NCBI RefSeq assembly: GCF_000091305.1
Contig: NC_013929.1
Coordinates: forward strand, 5,518,001-5,582,000
DNA length: 64,000 nucleotides
Source: Streptomyces scabiei 87.22
GTDB lineage: Bacteria; Actinomycetota; Actinomycetes; Streptomycetales; Streptomycetaceae
Direction: 5' to 3'
In this document: piece by piece, positions 8,445 to 16,596 of the stretch
Position numbering within the stretch: position 1 is the first letter of the stretch
Layout: every line of letters begins with the position of its first letter
Made by a program: the position numbers and the translations under genes
Notes under the pieces: model-generated
What the model saw: the letters and a program-made list of their open reading frames with translations, nothing else
Database searches by the model: none
Told to the model about the DNA's origin: nothing

Positions 8445-8467
8445 GCCTGGGGAAAACTCCGGGTACG

Positions 8468-9394
8468 TCAGGTTTCGCTGCGGTACATCAGATCCGTCTC
8501 GTACGTCACGAAGCCCAGTCGCTCGTACACGGTCACCGCCGCCTTGTTGTCGGCGTCCACGTAGAGCATCGCGGTGGGCAGGCCCTGGGCGGCGAGGTGG
8601 CGCAGGCCGATCGTGGTGAGGGCCTTGCCGAGGCCGCCGCCCTGCGCGCCGGGGCGCACGCCGACGACGTAGACCTCGCCGAGCTGTTCCGCGGCGTGCG
8701 CCTTCGTCCAGTGGAAGCCGACCAGTTCCTCTCCCCGGAAGGCCAGGAAGAACCCCGCGGGGTCGAACCAGGGTTCGCCCTTGCGGTCGTCGAGGTCGCG
8801 CTGGGTCAGGGAGCCCTGTTCGGGGTGGTGGGCGAACGCCTCCGCGTTGGCGGCGAGCCAGGCCGCGTCGTCCTCGCCGGGGACGAAGGCGCGGACGGTG
8901 ACTCCCTCGGGCAGGACGGGCTCGGCGGGGTCGAAGTCGGTCAGGGAGCGGCGCATCTGGCGCAGTTCGCGGAAGAGGGTCAGGCCGAGGACCTGGGCGA
9001 GATGGCGGGCGGCGGAGTGGCCGCCGTGCGCCCAGACGCGCAGGCGCTTGCCCGACTCGGCCAGCAGGGCGGAGCCGAGGGCCCGGCCGTGGCCGTGACC
9101 CCGGTGGGAGGGGTGGACGACCAGTTCGGCGGCGGGCGCCTCGACGGGGTCGTTGTCCTCCAGCTGGGCGTAACCGACCAGATCCTCGCCGACGCTGAGG
9201 AGGAGGTGGCGTACGCCTTCCCGGGGGCCGCCGCGGAGCTGGAGGCGGCCCTGCTCGGAGACCGCCTGCTGGCCGTCCACCTGGGCGGCCTCGTCCAGCA
9301 GCGCGAGTACGGCGTCCTTCTGGGCGGCGGTCAGGTCCGGGCGGGTCTCGATGCGGCGCGCTCCGCTGGGCTGGGCCGTGTCGTCGCTGGTCAT
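8468..9394 (-). CDS. mshD: Mycothiol synthase
   Basis: MshD transfers an acetyl group from acetyl-CoA to Cys-GlcN-Ins, the last step of mycothiol synthesis. The 308-residue length and tandem GNAT layout fit the family. The N-terminal domain has VVHPSHRGHGHGRALGSALL, and the C-terminal, catalytic-type domain has VGVRPGAQGGGLGKALTTIG and DNKAAVTVYERLGF. ATG 9394 begins MTSDDTAQPSGARR. It is a single gene, convergent with nothing, and ends at a hairpin. The glycosyltransferase mshA for the first step lies about 38 kb away in this window. Confidence 0.95.
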   Translation of the reverse strand: MTSDDTAQPSGARRIETRPDLTAAQKDAVLALLDEAAQVDGQQAVSEQGRLQLRGGPREGVRHLLLSVGEDLVGYAQLEDNDPVEAPAAELVVHPSHRGHGHGRALGSALLAESGKRLRVWAHGGHSAARHLAQVLGLTLFRELRQMRRSLTDFDPAEPVLPEGVTVRAFVPGEDDAAWLAANAEAFAHHPEQGSLTQRDLDDRKGEPWFDPAGFFLAFRGEELVGFHWTKAHAAEQLGEVYVVGVRPGAQGGGLGKALTTIGLRHLAAQGLPTAMLYVDADNKAAVTVYERLGFVTYETDLMYRSET

Positions 9395-9479
9395 GGGTTC
9401 GAGATTAACCGGGGGTGCGGTGGGGGCGCGCCTATGAGCCCGGCCGGTTCCGTGGTCTTTGCGGGTGCGGCTTGAATCT

Positions 9480-9507
9480 GGCTGGTCGCGCAGTTCCCCG
9501 CGCCCCT
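9480..9507. repeat. Dispersed 28-bp intergenic repeat, copy 1
   Basis: This 28-bp segment, with core GCAGTTCCCCGCGCCCCT, recurs exactly in inverted orientation at 21246-21273. It lies between the divergent mshD and nucleotidase genes and continues into a short GC hairpin (about 9500-9518). Similar elements are common in Streptomyces intergenic DNA; their role is unknown. Confidence 0.7.
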
Positions 9508-9668
9508 TCGGGGCGCGCCGTTCGTCCTCTTTCGTCACCAGTCCTCCTTGATGGCAACCAGGTCGTAACCATGAACCCCCTGTCGCGCTACGCGCGTTGA
9601 CCCTACGCTTCGGGCCGACGGGGCCTGTTCTCACGTTTTCCTTACTTCTCACGAATCCAGGGGGGCAC

Positions 9669-11471
9669 ATGTCAGCCACACCCCAAGCGCGGCGCCGCCG
9701 CAACCGGATCCTCGCCGCCGCGGCCGGCCTGGCGACCGTCGGGGCGCTGGCCGCCGCGATGCCGGCGAGCGCCGGTGAGGCGCCGTCGCACAAGCCCGGC
9801 AAGAACAAGCCGCGCTACCAGGACGTGCAGCTGCTGTCGTTCAACGACCTGCACGGCAACCTGGAGCCGCCGGCCGGTTCCTCGGGCCGGGTGACCGAGC
9901 TGCACGAGGACGGCACGACCACGACGATCAACGCCGGTGGTGTCGAGTACCTGGCCACGCACCTGCGGGACGCCCGCAAGGCCAACAGCAAGTTCTCGAT
10001 CACGGCCGCCGCGGGCGACATGGTCGGTGCCTCCCCGCTGATCTCGGGCCTGTTCCACGACGAGCCCACCATCGAGGCGCTGAACGGGCTCGACCTCGAC
10101 GTGACGAGCGTCGGCAACCACGAGTTCGACGAGGGCGCCAAGGAGCTGCGCCGCCTGCAGAAGGGCGGCTGCCACAAGGTCGACGGCTGCTACGTCGACG
10201 GCAAGAAGTTCAAGGGCGCCGACTTCCCGTACCTCGCGGCGAACGTCATCGAGGAGAAGACCGGCAAGCCGCTCCTGAAGCCCTACTGGGTGTGGAAGAA
10301 GAACGGCGTCAAGATCGGCTTCATCGGTGTGACCCTGGAGGACACCCCGGGCGTCGTCTCCGCCGAGGGCGTCAAGGGCCTCAAGTTCAAGGACGAGGTC
10401 GAGACGATCAACAAGTACGCCAAGGAGCTGGAGAGCCAGGGCGTCAAGTCGGTCGTCGCGCTGATCCACGAGGGCGGCCTGCCCGCCTCCCAGTCGTACA
10501 ACTACGACTGCGACTCGCCCGGCGCCGGTGACGGCATCTCGGGTCCGATCGTCGACATCGCCAAGAACATCACGCCGAAGGTCGACGCCCTGGTCACGGG
10601 CCACACGCACGCCGCGTACGCCTGCACGATCAACGACCCGGCGGGCAAGCCGCGCATGGTCACCTCGGCCGCGTCCTTCGGCCGCCTCTACACCGACACG
10701 ACGCTGACGTACGACCGTGTGACCGGCGACATCGCCCGTACGGCCGTGAAGTCCGCGAACCACGTGGTCACCCGGACCGTGCCGAAGGCCGCCGACATGA
10801 CGGCCCTCATCAGCAGGTGGAACACCCTCGCCGCCCCCATCGGCAACCGCACCATCGGCTACATCTCCGCCGACGTGCCCAACGTCGGCACGGAGACCCC
10901 GATGGGTGACCTCATCGCCGACGCGCAGTACTGGTACGGCAAGACCCTGGACCCCGAGGTCGACCTCGCGCTGATGAACCCCGGCGGTGTGCGCGCGCCG
11001 CTCACCTACGCGGCCAAGGGCACCGAGGGCGACGGCGTGGTCACCTACGCCGAGGGCTTCACCGTCCAGCCGTTCTCCAACACGGTCAACCTGCAGGACT
11101 TCAAGGGCTCCCAGATCATCCAGGTCCTCAAGGAGCAGGTCAGCGGTTCGAACACCGCCGCGCCGAAGGTGCTGCTGCCGTCGTCCGGTCTGACGTACAC
11201 GCTCGACCTCACGAAGACCGGCGCCGACCGCGTCGTCGTCGGCACCATCAAGCTCAACGGTGCCGCCATCGACCCGAACGCCACCTACCGTGTCGCCACC
11301 AACAGCTTCCTCGCGGGCGGCGGCGACGGCTACCCGACGCTGGGCCAGGGCACGAACGACCTGGTCGGCGCGGACGACCTCAGCGCGCTGGAGCAGTACC
11401 TGCTGGCCAACTCCTCGGCGAGCAGCCCGATCGCGCCCCCGGCCGCCAACCGGATCACGATCATCAACTAG
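9669..11471 (+). CDS. Secreted 5'-nucleotidase / bifunctional metallophosphatase
   Basis: The protein has 600 residues with a Tat/Sec-type signal (RRRRNRILAAAAGLATVG, cleavage near ASAGEA). The N-terminal metallophosphatase domain contains FNDLHGNLEP, AAGDMVGASPL, GNHEFDEG and TGHTHAAYAC, the metal-binding motifs of UshA/5'-nucleotidases. The C-terminal 5'-nucleotidase domain has PMGDLIADAQYW, MNPGGVRAPLTY and the substrate-binding NSFLAGGGDGYPTL. It should release phosphate from extracellular nucleotides. Homologous genes in streptomycetes belong to the phosphate-starvation response; here I see only weak PHO-like sequence upstream. ATG 9669 is chosen because it begins the signal peptide. Confidence 0.93.
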   Translation: MSATPQARRRRNRILAAAAGLATVGALAAAMPASAGEAPSHKPGKNKPRYQDVQLLSFNDLHGNLEPPAGSSGRVTELHEDGTTTTINAGGVEYLATHLRDARKANSKFSITAAAGDMVGASPLISGLFHDEPTIEALNGLDLDVTSVGNHEFDEGAKELRRLQKGGCHKVDGCYVDGKKFKGADFPYLAANVIEEKTGKPLLKPYWVWKKNGVKIGFIGVTLEDTPGVVSAEGVKGLKFKDEVETINKYAKELESQGVKSVVALIHEGGLPASQSYNYDCDSPGAGDGISGPIVDIAKNITPKVDALVTGHTHAAYACTINDPAGKPRMVTSAASFGRLYTDTTLTYDRVTGDIARTAVKSANHVVTRTVPKAADMTALISRWNTLAAPIGNRTIGYISADVPNVGTETPMGDLIADAQYWYGKTLDPEVDLALMNPGGVRAPLTYAAKGTEGDGVVTYAEGFTVQPFSNTVNLQDFKGSQIIQVLKEQVSGSNTAAPKVLLPSSGLTYTLDLTKTGADRVVVGTIKLNGAAIDPNATYRVATNSFLAGGGDGYPTLGQGTNDLVGADDLSALEQYLLANSSASSPIAPPAANRITIIN

Positions 11472-11497
11472 CCACCCGCCCCACGGGCCGCTCACGA

Positions 11498-11542
11498 AAA
11501 GGTTCCCCGCTCCCCTCCTGGGGGGTGCGGGGAACCTTTTTC
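11498..11542. terminator. Bidirectional terminator
   Basis: The 14-bp arms AAAAGGTTCCCCGC (11498-11511) and its complement (11528-11541), with flanking A and T runs, form a classical intrinsic terminator usable from both strands, between the convergent nucleotidase and secreted-protein genes. Confidence 0.9.
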
Positions 11543-11575
11543 GTCACCGACGCGGCGTACGGGCGGGCGGGAGCC

Positions 11576-12436
11576 TCACTTGGCGCAGGTCTTCGGGTCC
11601 AGCTTCTGCTCCCACTTGTCCTCGCGGCCGTCGGGCTCGCCGTTGGGCAGGAGCTTGTCGGAGGTGCCGTCGATGAAGTAGCCGTACGAGTAGATCGTGC
11701 GGTAGGAGCGGTTGCGCCAGGTGTGGACGGTCTTCTCGCCGTTGCCCTTGTTCCAGGAGTAGTCCTCGACGTAGAAGATCGGGTTCACCCGGACCACACG
11801 CTGGAACGGCGTCCACGTGACGGCGATCTGCGTGCACGGCGGGATCGTCTTCTCGCTGCGGCGCTCACGGGTGGAGGACTTCTCCCAGCCCCACTCGTAC
11901 GAGAAGCTGCCGCCGGCCTCCGCGGAGAAGATGCTCTTGGCGACGGAGAAGCTGAGCTGCGCGCCGACGCTCTTCTTGGCGAAGGTCTTCGTGGTGTAGC
12001 TGCTGACGAAGGTCTCCTTGTCGTCCTTCGAGCCCCGGTTGCCGATCCAGGGGGAGGTGCGGACGGCGGTGCCCGTGGTGGACCAGGTCGACGCCTGCGC
12101 GTTGCCGCACCAGCCGCGGAAGGTCTCCCAGTCGCCGGCCGGCAGCCACAGGCCGACGACGTCCCGCAGGTACTCGTCCCGCGTCTTGAACTCGCCGGTA
12201 CGGACGTTGAGGGCCCCGTACACGCCCGTCAGGCTCGTCCTCTGGCCACAGAGCCGCTCGATCATCGAGTCGGTGTTGCCGGGGTCCACGCCCCGGATGT
12301 TCGTGGCGCCGCCGGGCCCGCCGGCCGCCTGCGCGGAGCCGGAGCCGGCGAGGAGGCCGGACACGGCCAGCGCGGTGGAGGCGGCGACGAGGGCGCCCTT
12401 CTTGAGGGAGGCCCTGACCTTGAGTGCGGTTCGCAT
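11576..12436 (-). CDS. Secreted protein, candidate aerolysin/ETX-MTX2-like pore former
   Basis: The protein has 286 residues with a clear signal peptide (Lys/Arg-rich start, hydrophobic core ALVAASTALAVSGLLAG, cleavage after AQA). The first half of the mature protein has paired cysteines and aromatic residues (DWETFRGWCGNAQ). The second half has long alternating Ser/Thr-rich strands, KTFAKKSVGAQLSFSVAKS, then an amphipathic segment, then TIPPCTQIAVTWTPFQRVV. That order (insertion hairpin, then an IPP-x-T strand) resembles beta-pore-forming proteins of the aerolysin/ETX-MTX2 superfamily. This is pattern recognition only. The ribosome binding site AGGAG is nine bases upstream of ATG. Confidence 0.6.
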   Translation of the reverse strand: MRTALKVRASLKKGALVAASTALAVSGLLAGSGSAQAAGGPGGATNIRGVDPGNTDSMIERLCGQRTSLTGVYGALNVRTGEFKTRDEYLRDVVGLWLPAGDWETFRGWCGNAQASTWSTTGTAVRTSPWIGNRGSKDDKETFVSSYTTKTFAKKSVGAQLSFSVAKSIFSAEAGGSFSYEWGWEKSSTRERRSEKTIPPCTQIAVTWTPFQRVVRVNPIFYVEDYSWNKGNGEKTVHTWRNRSYRTIYSYGYFIDGTSDKLLPNGEPDGREDKWEQKLDPKTCAK

Positions 12437-12649
12437 AGTTGTGCGCTCCTACTGATGTACGCCGGCGTCGGCAGCCACCGGTTCGGTCGTCCGGGGAACG
12501 AGGAACTCGAAGAACTCCCCGGTAGGGAACACGACCGACCTCACAGCGGCGTCAGAGCCTCCTCCGGCGCTTCTCAGAAATGTGTCACGAACACGTCACG
12601 CAAGATCCACGGGGTCGACGGTGACGGGGGTCCGCCTTCGTCGAGGGCC

Positions 12650-14110
12650 TCACACCCCCGCCGGCTCCCCCGGTGGCGGAGTCGTCGCACCCGGCAGCCG
12701 GACCGTCGCCCGTGTGCCGCCGCCGTCCGCCCGGGACAGGGACACCTCGCCGCCCGCCTGTTCGACCGTGCGGGCCACGATGGACAGGCCCAGCCCCGAG
12801 CCCGGCAGGGCCCGCGCGCTGGGGGAGCGCCAGAAGCGGTCGAAGACGTGGGGGAGTTCGTCGGCGGGGATGCCGGGGCCGTGGTCGCGGACCCGGAGGA
12901 CACCCCCGTCGAGGGAGACCTCGATCGAGCCGCCCTCGGGGCTGAACTTCACCGCGTTGTCGAGGATGTTGACGATGGCCCGCTCCAGCGCGGACGGCTC
13001 GGAGCGCACGTACCAGGGCTGGAGGTCCGCCGTGATCGTCAGCTCGGGGCCGCGCAGCCGGGCCCGGCGCAGGGCCGCCTCCACGGTCTCCTGGAAGTCG
13101 ACCACCTGGAGGTGCCGGCCGCCCTGCTGGCCCGACTCCGAGCGCGACAGCTCTTGCAAGTCACCTATCAGCGCGGCCAGTTCGGTCATCTGGGCCTTCA
13201 CCGAGGCGAGCAGGGCCTTGCGGTCGTCCGCGGGGATGGGGCGGCCCGTCTCCTCGCTGCGAGTGAGGAGTTCGATGTTGGTGCGTAGCGACGTCAGCGG
13301 CGTACGGAGTTCGTGGCCGGCGTCGGCGATCAGCTGCTGCTGCAGTTCGCGGGAGCTGGCTAGGGCGCTCGTCATCGAGTTGAAGGAGCGGGAGAGACGG
13401 GCGACCTCGTCCTCGCTCCGCTCCTCCACGGGAATGCGGATGCTCAGGTCCTCGGTGCGCGCCACGTGCTCGACGGCCTCGGTGAGCTTGTCGACCGGCC
13501 GCAGACCCGCACGCGCCACGGCCAGACCGGCCGCACCGGCACCGACGACCCCGATGCCGGAGACGAGGAGGAGGATGAGGGCGAGGTCGTTGAGGGTGGA
13601 CTGGGTGCCCTTGAGCGGGAGCGCGACGACGACCGCCGCGTGGGACGTCTCCCCGGTGGCCCGATCGGTGAGGGTCACCGGCTCGGTCATGATCCGTACG
13701 TCGGCGCCTTCCGAGTCGGTGCCGTTGCGGAAGAGGGCGAGATCACGATCCGTGCCGCTGACGATCTCCTCGTCGCCCTCGCTGACGTTGACCAGGCCTG
13801 CGGAGAAGGGCAGAACACAGGGAGTTCCGTTCTCCAGGACCACCTGGAAGTAGGTGTTCTGGGGGCCCTGGCGGCCGTCGTTCTTCGCCGGGACCTGCGT
13901 GCAGGAATTGACCGCCTGCGCGGCCGTGTTCCGCATCATGCCCATGGACTTCTTCAGGTCGTCGTTGAGCTGGTCGTACAGCTTCCCCTGCACGATGAAC
14001 CAGCAGGTCACCGACACCGCCGCCACCGCGAAGGCCACCGCCGCCGCGACCAGCATCGCCAGCCGGGCCCTGATCGGCAGGGACCGGTAGCGGCCCAGGA
14101 GCCTTCTCAC
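12650..14110 (-). CDS. cssS: Sensor histidine kinase, CssS/MprB-like
   Basis: The protein has 486 residues: a membrane segment near residues 15-35, an extracytoplasmic sensor domain of about 130 residues, a second segment (LALILLLVSGIGVVGAGAAGLAV), a HAMP region, the H-box DAGHELRTPLTSLR (about residue 267), and ATP-binding boxes ILDNAVKFSPEGG, RDHGPGIP and GSGLGLSI. Start GTG 14110 overlaps the regulator stop as GTGA. The pair upstream of an HtrA-type protease matches the recalled S. coelicolor/S. lividans SCO4155-SCO4156 secretion-stress system. It should sense misfolded secreted protein at the membrane. Confidence 0.85.
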   Translation of the reverse strand: MRRLLGRYRSLPIRARLAMLVAAAVAFAVAAVSVTCWFIVQGKLYDQLNDDLKKSMGMMRNTAAQAVNSCTQVPAKNDGRQGPQNTYFQVVLENGTPCVLPFSAGLVNVSEGDEEIVSGTDRDLALFRNGTDSEGADVRIMTEPVTLTDRATGETSHAAVVVALPLKGTQSTLNDLALILLLVSGIGVVGAGAAGLAVARAGLRPVDKLTEAVEHVARTEDLSIRIPVEERSEDEVARLSRSFNSMTSALASSRELQQQLIADAGHELRTPLTSLRTNIELLTRSEETGRPIPADDRKALLASVKAQMTELAALIGDLQELSRSESGQQGGRHLQVVDFQETVEAALRRARLRGPELTITADLQPWYVRSEPSALERAIVNILDNAVKFSPEGGSIEVSLDGGVLRVRDHGPGIPADELPHVFDRFWRSPSARALPGSGLGLSIVARTVEQAGGEVSLSRADGGGTRATVRLPGATTPPPGEPAGV

Positions 14111-14841
14111 TCCGCGCCGCCCTGCCGCAGGACGTACCCGACACCGCGCACCGTGTGCACGAGCCGCGGCTCGCCGCCCGCCTCGGTCTTGCGGCGCAGG
14201 TACATGACGTACACGTCGAGGGAGTTGGAGGACGGCTCGAAGTCGAAGCCCCAGACCGCCTTCAGGATCTGCTCCCGTGTGAGGACCTGGCGCGGGTGCG
14301 CCATGAACATCTCCAGCAGGGTGAACTCCGTACGGGTCAGCTCCACCGGGCGCGTCCCCCGCGTGACCTCGCGCGTCGCCAGGTCCATCCGCAGGTCCGC
14401 GAAGCTGAGCGCCTCGTCCGCCTCGGCGGTGTCGGCGAGGGCGGTCGCGTAGGTGCTGCGGCGCAGCAACGCCCGCACCCGGGCGAAGAGTTCGTCCAGT
14501 TCGAACGGCTTGACGAGGTAGTCGTCCGCGCCGGCGTCGAGACCGGTGACGCGGTCGCCGACCGTGTCGCGGGCCGTGAGCATCAGGATCGGGGTGGTGT
14601 CGCCGGCGCCGCGGATACGGCGGGCCGCGGTCAGCCCGTCCATCCGCGGCATCTGGACGTCGAGGATCACCAGGTCCGGCCGGTACGCGGTCGCCTTCTC
14701 CAGCGCGTCCGCCCCGTCGACGGCGACCTCGGTGCCGTAGCCCTCGAAGGCGAGGCTGCGCCTGAGCGCGTCGCGCACCGCCGGCTCGTCGTCGACGATG
14801 AGGATGCGCTGGGGTTCGGTGGCACCTTCGGCGGGGCTCAT
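14107..14841 (-). CDS. cssR: Response regulator, CssR/MprA-like (OmpR family)
   Basis: The protein has 244 residues. The receiver domain has VDDEPAVRD, phospho-acceptor Asp61 in LVILDVQMPRMDG, the switch Thr in LTARD and Lys in VKPF. The C-terminal winged helix has FTLLEMFMAHPRQVLTREQIL and SSNSLDVYVMYLRRK. It is coupled to its kinase by a GTGA overlap. Homologous pairs control HtrA-like proteases under secretion stress, and such a protease gene lies just upstream here. Two CCTGAG motifs 11 bp apart before that gene could be its binding site. Confidence 0.87.
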   Translation of the reverse strand: MSPAEGATEPQRILIVDDEPAVRDALRRSLAFEGYGTEVAVDGADALEKATAYRPDLVILDVQMPRMDGLTAARRIRGAGDTTPILMLTARDTVGDRVTGLDAGADDYLVKPFELDELFARVRALLRRSTYATALADTAEADEALSFADLRMDLATREVTRGTRPVELTRTEFTLLEMFMAHPRQVLTREQILKAVWGFDFEPSSNSLDVYVMYLRRKTEAGGEPRLVHTVRGVGYVLRQGGAE

Positions 14842-14976
14842 GTGGGTGTCGTTCCTCGTGTGGGGTGGGTACGGGGCCGGGGCGCCGTAGGGGCTGGTCG
14901 CACGGTCTCGTCCTAGCCTTGCACGTCACCGGGCCGCGCAGTAGCGCGTGCGGATCGGCTGCGGATCAGCGGTTGA

Positions 14977-15162
14977 TCAGCCGCGGACCGGGCGGCGGCG
15001 GGGCCGGCCGGCCGTGGCGCGGCGGGCCGGGGCGGGGACGGCGGACGCCACCTCGGGTGCCCTCGTCACCGCCGGGTGCAGCTCGGCCGCCACCGCGAGG
15101 GCGAGACCCAGCCCGGCCGGGTCGCCGACGGTCTCCACGTCGTGCGAGATCTGCGTGATCAT
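14977..15162 (-). CDS. Hypothetical small protein, 61 aa
   Basis: This frame between the protease and response-regulator genes has a good ribosome binding site (GGGAG six bases before ATG 15162). It encodes MITQISHDVETVGDPAG, then an Ala/Val/Leu-rich helix, then an Arg/Pro-rich tail. The N-terminal 20 residues look protein-like; the basic tail could be a shadow of GC-rich DNA. No function is suggested. Short G-rich direct repeats (TGGGGCTGA) lie just upstream at about 15217-15245. Confidence 0.45.
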   Translation of the reverse strand: MITQISHDVETVGDPAGLGLALAVAAELHPAVTRAPEVASAVPAPARRATAGRPRRRPVRG

Positions 15163-15267
15163 GTCGAACTCCCTGGACTCAGCGGGACTGGAGGAACTGG
15201 AGGGACTGGAGAGGTTGATGGGGCTGATGGGGCTGATGGGGTGGGTGGGCAGCGGGTGGGCCGGACC

Positions 15268-16413
15268 TCAGTCCGAGCCGCCCGCGCGCAGCGTGCTCAG
15301 GTCGGCCTTGACCGTGTTGACCGGGATCGCGAAGCCGAGGCCCACGCTGCCCGCGCTGGACGAGGAGGCGTCCGCGGCGGAGTACATCGCCGAGTTGATG
15401 CCGATGATGTTGCCGTTCATGTCGATGAGGGCGCCGCCGGAGTTGCCGGGGTTCAGCGAGGCGTCCGTCTGGAGGGCCTTGTACGTGGTCGTCGACGAAC
15501 CCGTGTCGCCGTTGAACTGCTGCCCGCCGAACTCGAACGGCCACTGCCCGCCACCGCCACCGCCCTGCTGCTGGCCCTGGCTCTCGTCCGTCGAGACCGT
15601 CACGTCACGGTCGAGGGCGGAGACGATGCCGCTGGTGACCGTGCCGGTCAGACCCTCGGGGGAGCCGATCGCCACGACCTGGTCGCCGACCTTGACGCCG
15701 GCGGAGTCGCCGAGCGTGGCGGTCTTCAGCCCGGAGGCGTTCCGCAGTTTGATGAGGGCGAGGTCCTTCTTGCTGTCCGTGCCCACGACCTCGGCGGTGT
15801 AGGTCTTGCCGTTGCTCGTCGACACCTTGATCTGCGAGGCGCCGGCGATGACGTGGTTGTTGGTGACGATCTCGCCGTCGCTGGTGATGATCACGCCGGA
15901 ACCGGTGGACTCCCCGGCGTTCGAGGCGGCGTTGATCTCCACGATGCTCGGGCTGACCGCCGAGGCGACGCCGGCGACGGTGCCCTTCTGGCTGGTCGGC
16001 ACCACGCTCGTGCTGGTGGAGCTGGAGGTCGCGCTGCTCGTGCCGGTCAGCTCCTGGATGCCGTAGGCCGTACCGCCGCCGATCGCCGCCGCGACGAACG
16101 CCACGGCCGCCACCAGCGCGATCGGACCCCGGCTCCGCCTTCTCGACGCGGGTGCCGTCACCGTCCCCGCCGATGCGCCCGTTCCCGGCGACGCGCCCGT
16201 TCCCGGCGACGCCGTCGCCGAGGCCGGCTCGTACGCCGGCGGAGGCGGCCACTCCGGGTTCACCGGGGCGGAGGCGGGCTGCTGCCGGAGGTACGCGGGC
16301 TGCTGCTGGGTCTCGCCCTGGGCGTACCCGGAGTGCTGCTGCTGACCCTGGTAGGGGTTCTCACCCTGGTAGGGGTTCTCGTACTCGCCGCTGCGGCGGA
16401 AGCTCTCGGTCAT
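15268..16413 (-). CDS. HtrA/DegP-like membrane serine protease lacking PDZ
   Basis: The protein has 381 residues. A Gln/Pro/Tyr-rich cytoplasmic N-terminus with a tandem NPYQGENPYQGQ motif (about 1-95) precedes one membrane helix (IALVAAVAFVAAAIGGGTAY). A Ser/Thr linker then leads to a trypsin-like domain with the triad in TNNHVIAG, KKDLALIK and NPGNSGGAL. The protein ends about 50 residues after the active serine (GLGFAIPVNTVKADLSTLRAGG), so the usual PDZ domain is absent. It probably degrades misfolded exported proteins and is the likely target of the adjacent CssRS pair. A Gly-rich loop (QQQGGGGGGQWPF) sits before the active serine. Confidence 0.92.
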   Translation of the reverse strand: MTESFRRSGEYENPYQGENPYQGQQQHSGYAQGETQQQPAYLRQQPASAPVNPEWPPPPAYEPASATASPGTGASPGTGASAGTVTAPASRRRSRGPIALVAAVAFVAAAIGGGTAYGIQELTGTSSATSSSTSTSVVPTSQKGTVAGVASAVSPSIVEINAASNAGESTGSGVIITSDGEIVTNNHVIAGASQIKVSTSNGKTYTAEVVGTDSKKDLALIKLRNASGLKTATLGDSAGVKVGDQVVAIGSPEGLTGTVTSGIVSALDRDVTVSTDESQGQQQGGGGGGQWPFEFGGQQFNGDTGSSTTTYKALQTDASLNPGNSGGALIDMNGNIIGINSAMYSAADASSSSAGSVGLGFAIPVNTVKADLSTLRAGGSD

Positions 16414-16446
16414 GACTCAGAGCCTGCCGCCCGACCATGAGACGTT

Positions 16447-16463
16447 CCTGAGTGCTCCCTGAG
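16447..16463. promoter_or_regulatory. Direct repeat upstream of the HtrA-like gene
   Basis: CCTGAG occurs twice with an 11-bp period (16447-16452, 16458-16463), one helical turn apart, 34-50 bases before the protease start. OmpR-family regulators bind such phased direct repeats, so CssR is a natural candidate. This is inference from spacing and context. Confidence 0.4.
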
Positions 16464-16596
16464 AACCGAACCAGAAGCTCGTTCGCCCCATATAAAGGCG
16501 CCGGGCCCGCCAGGCATGGGAAAGCAAGGAAGCACCGTGCGAGGAGCGGTGACCTACCTGGTGTTCAGCGGTCGGCCGGGTCCACGCCCCGCAGGG

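Noticed and set aside
9672..11495. 607-codon reverse frame opposite the nucleotidase
   Set aside because: It mirrors the third-codon bias of the true gene and shows no family motifs.
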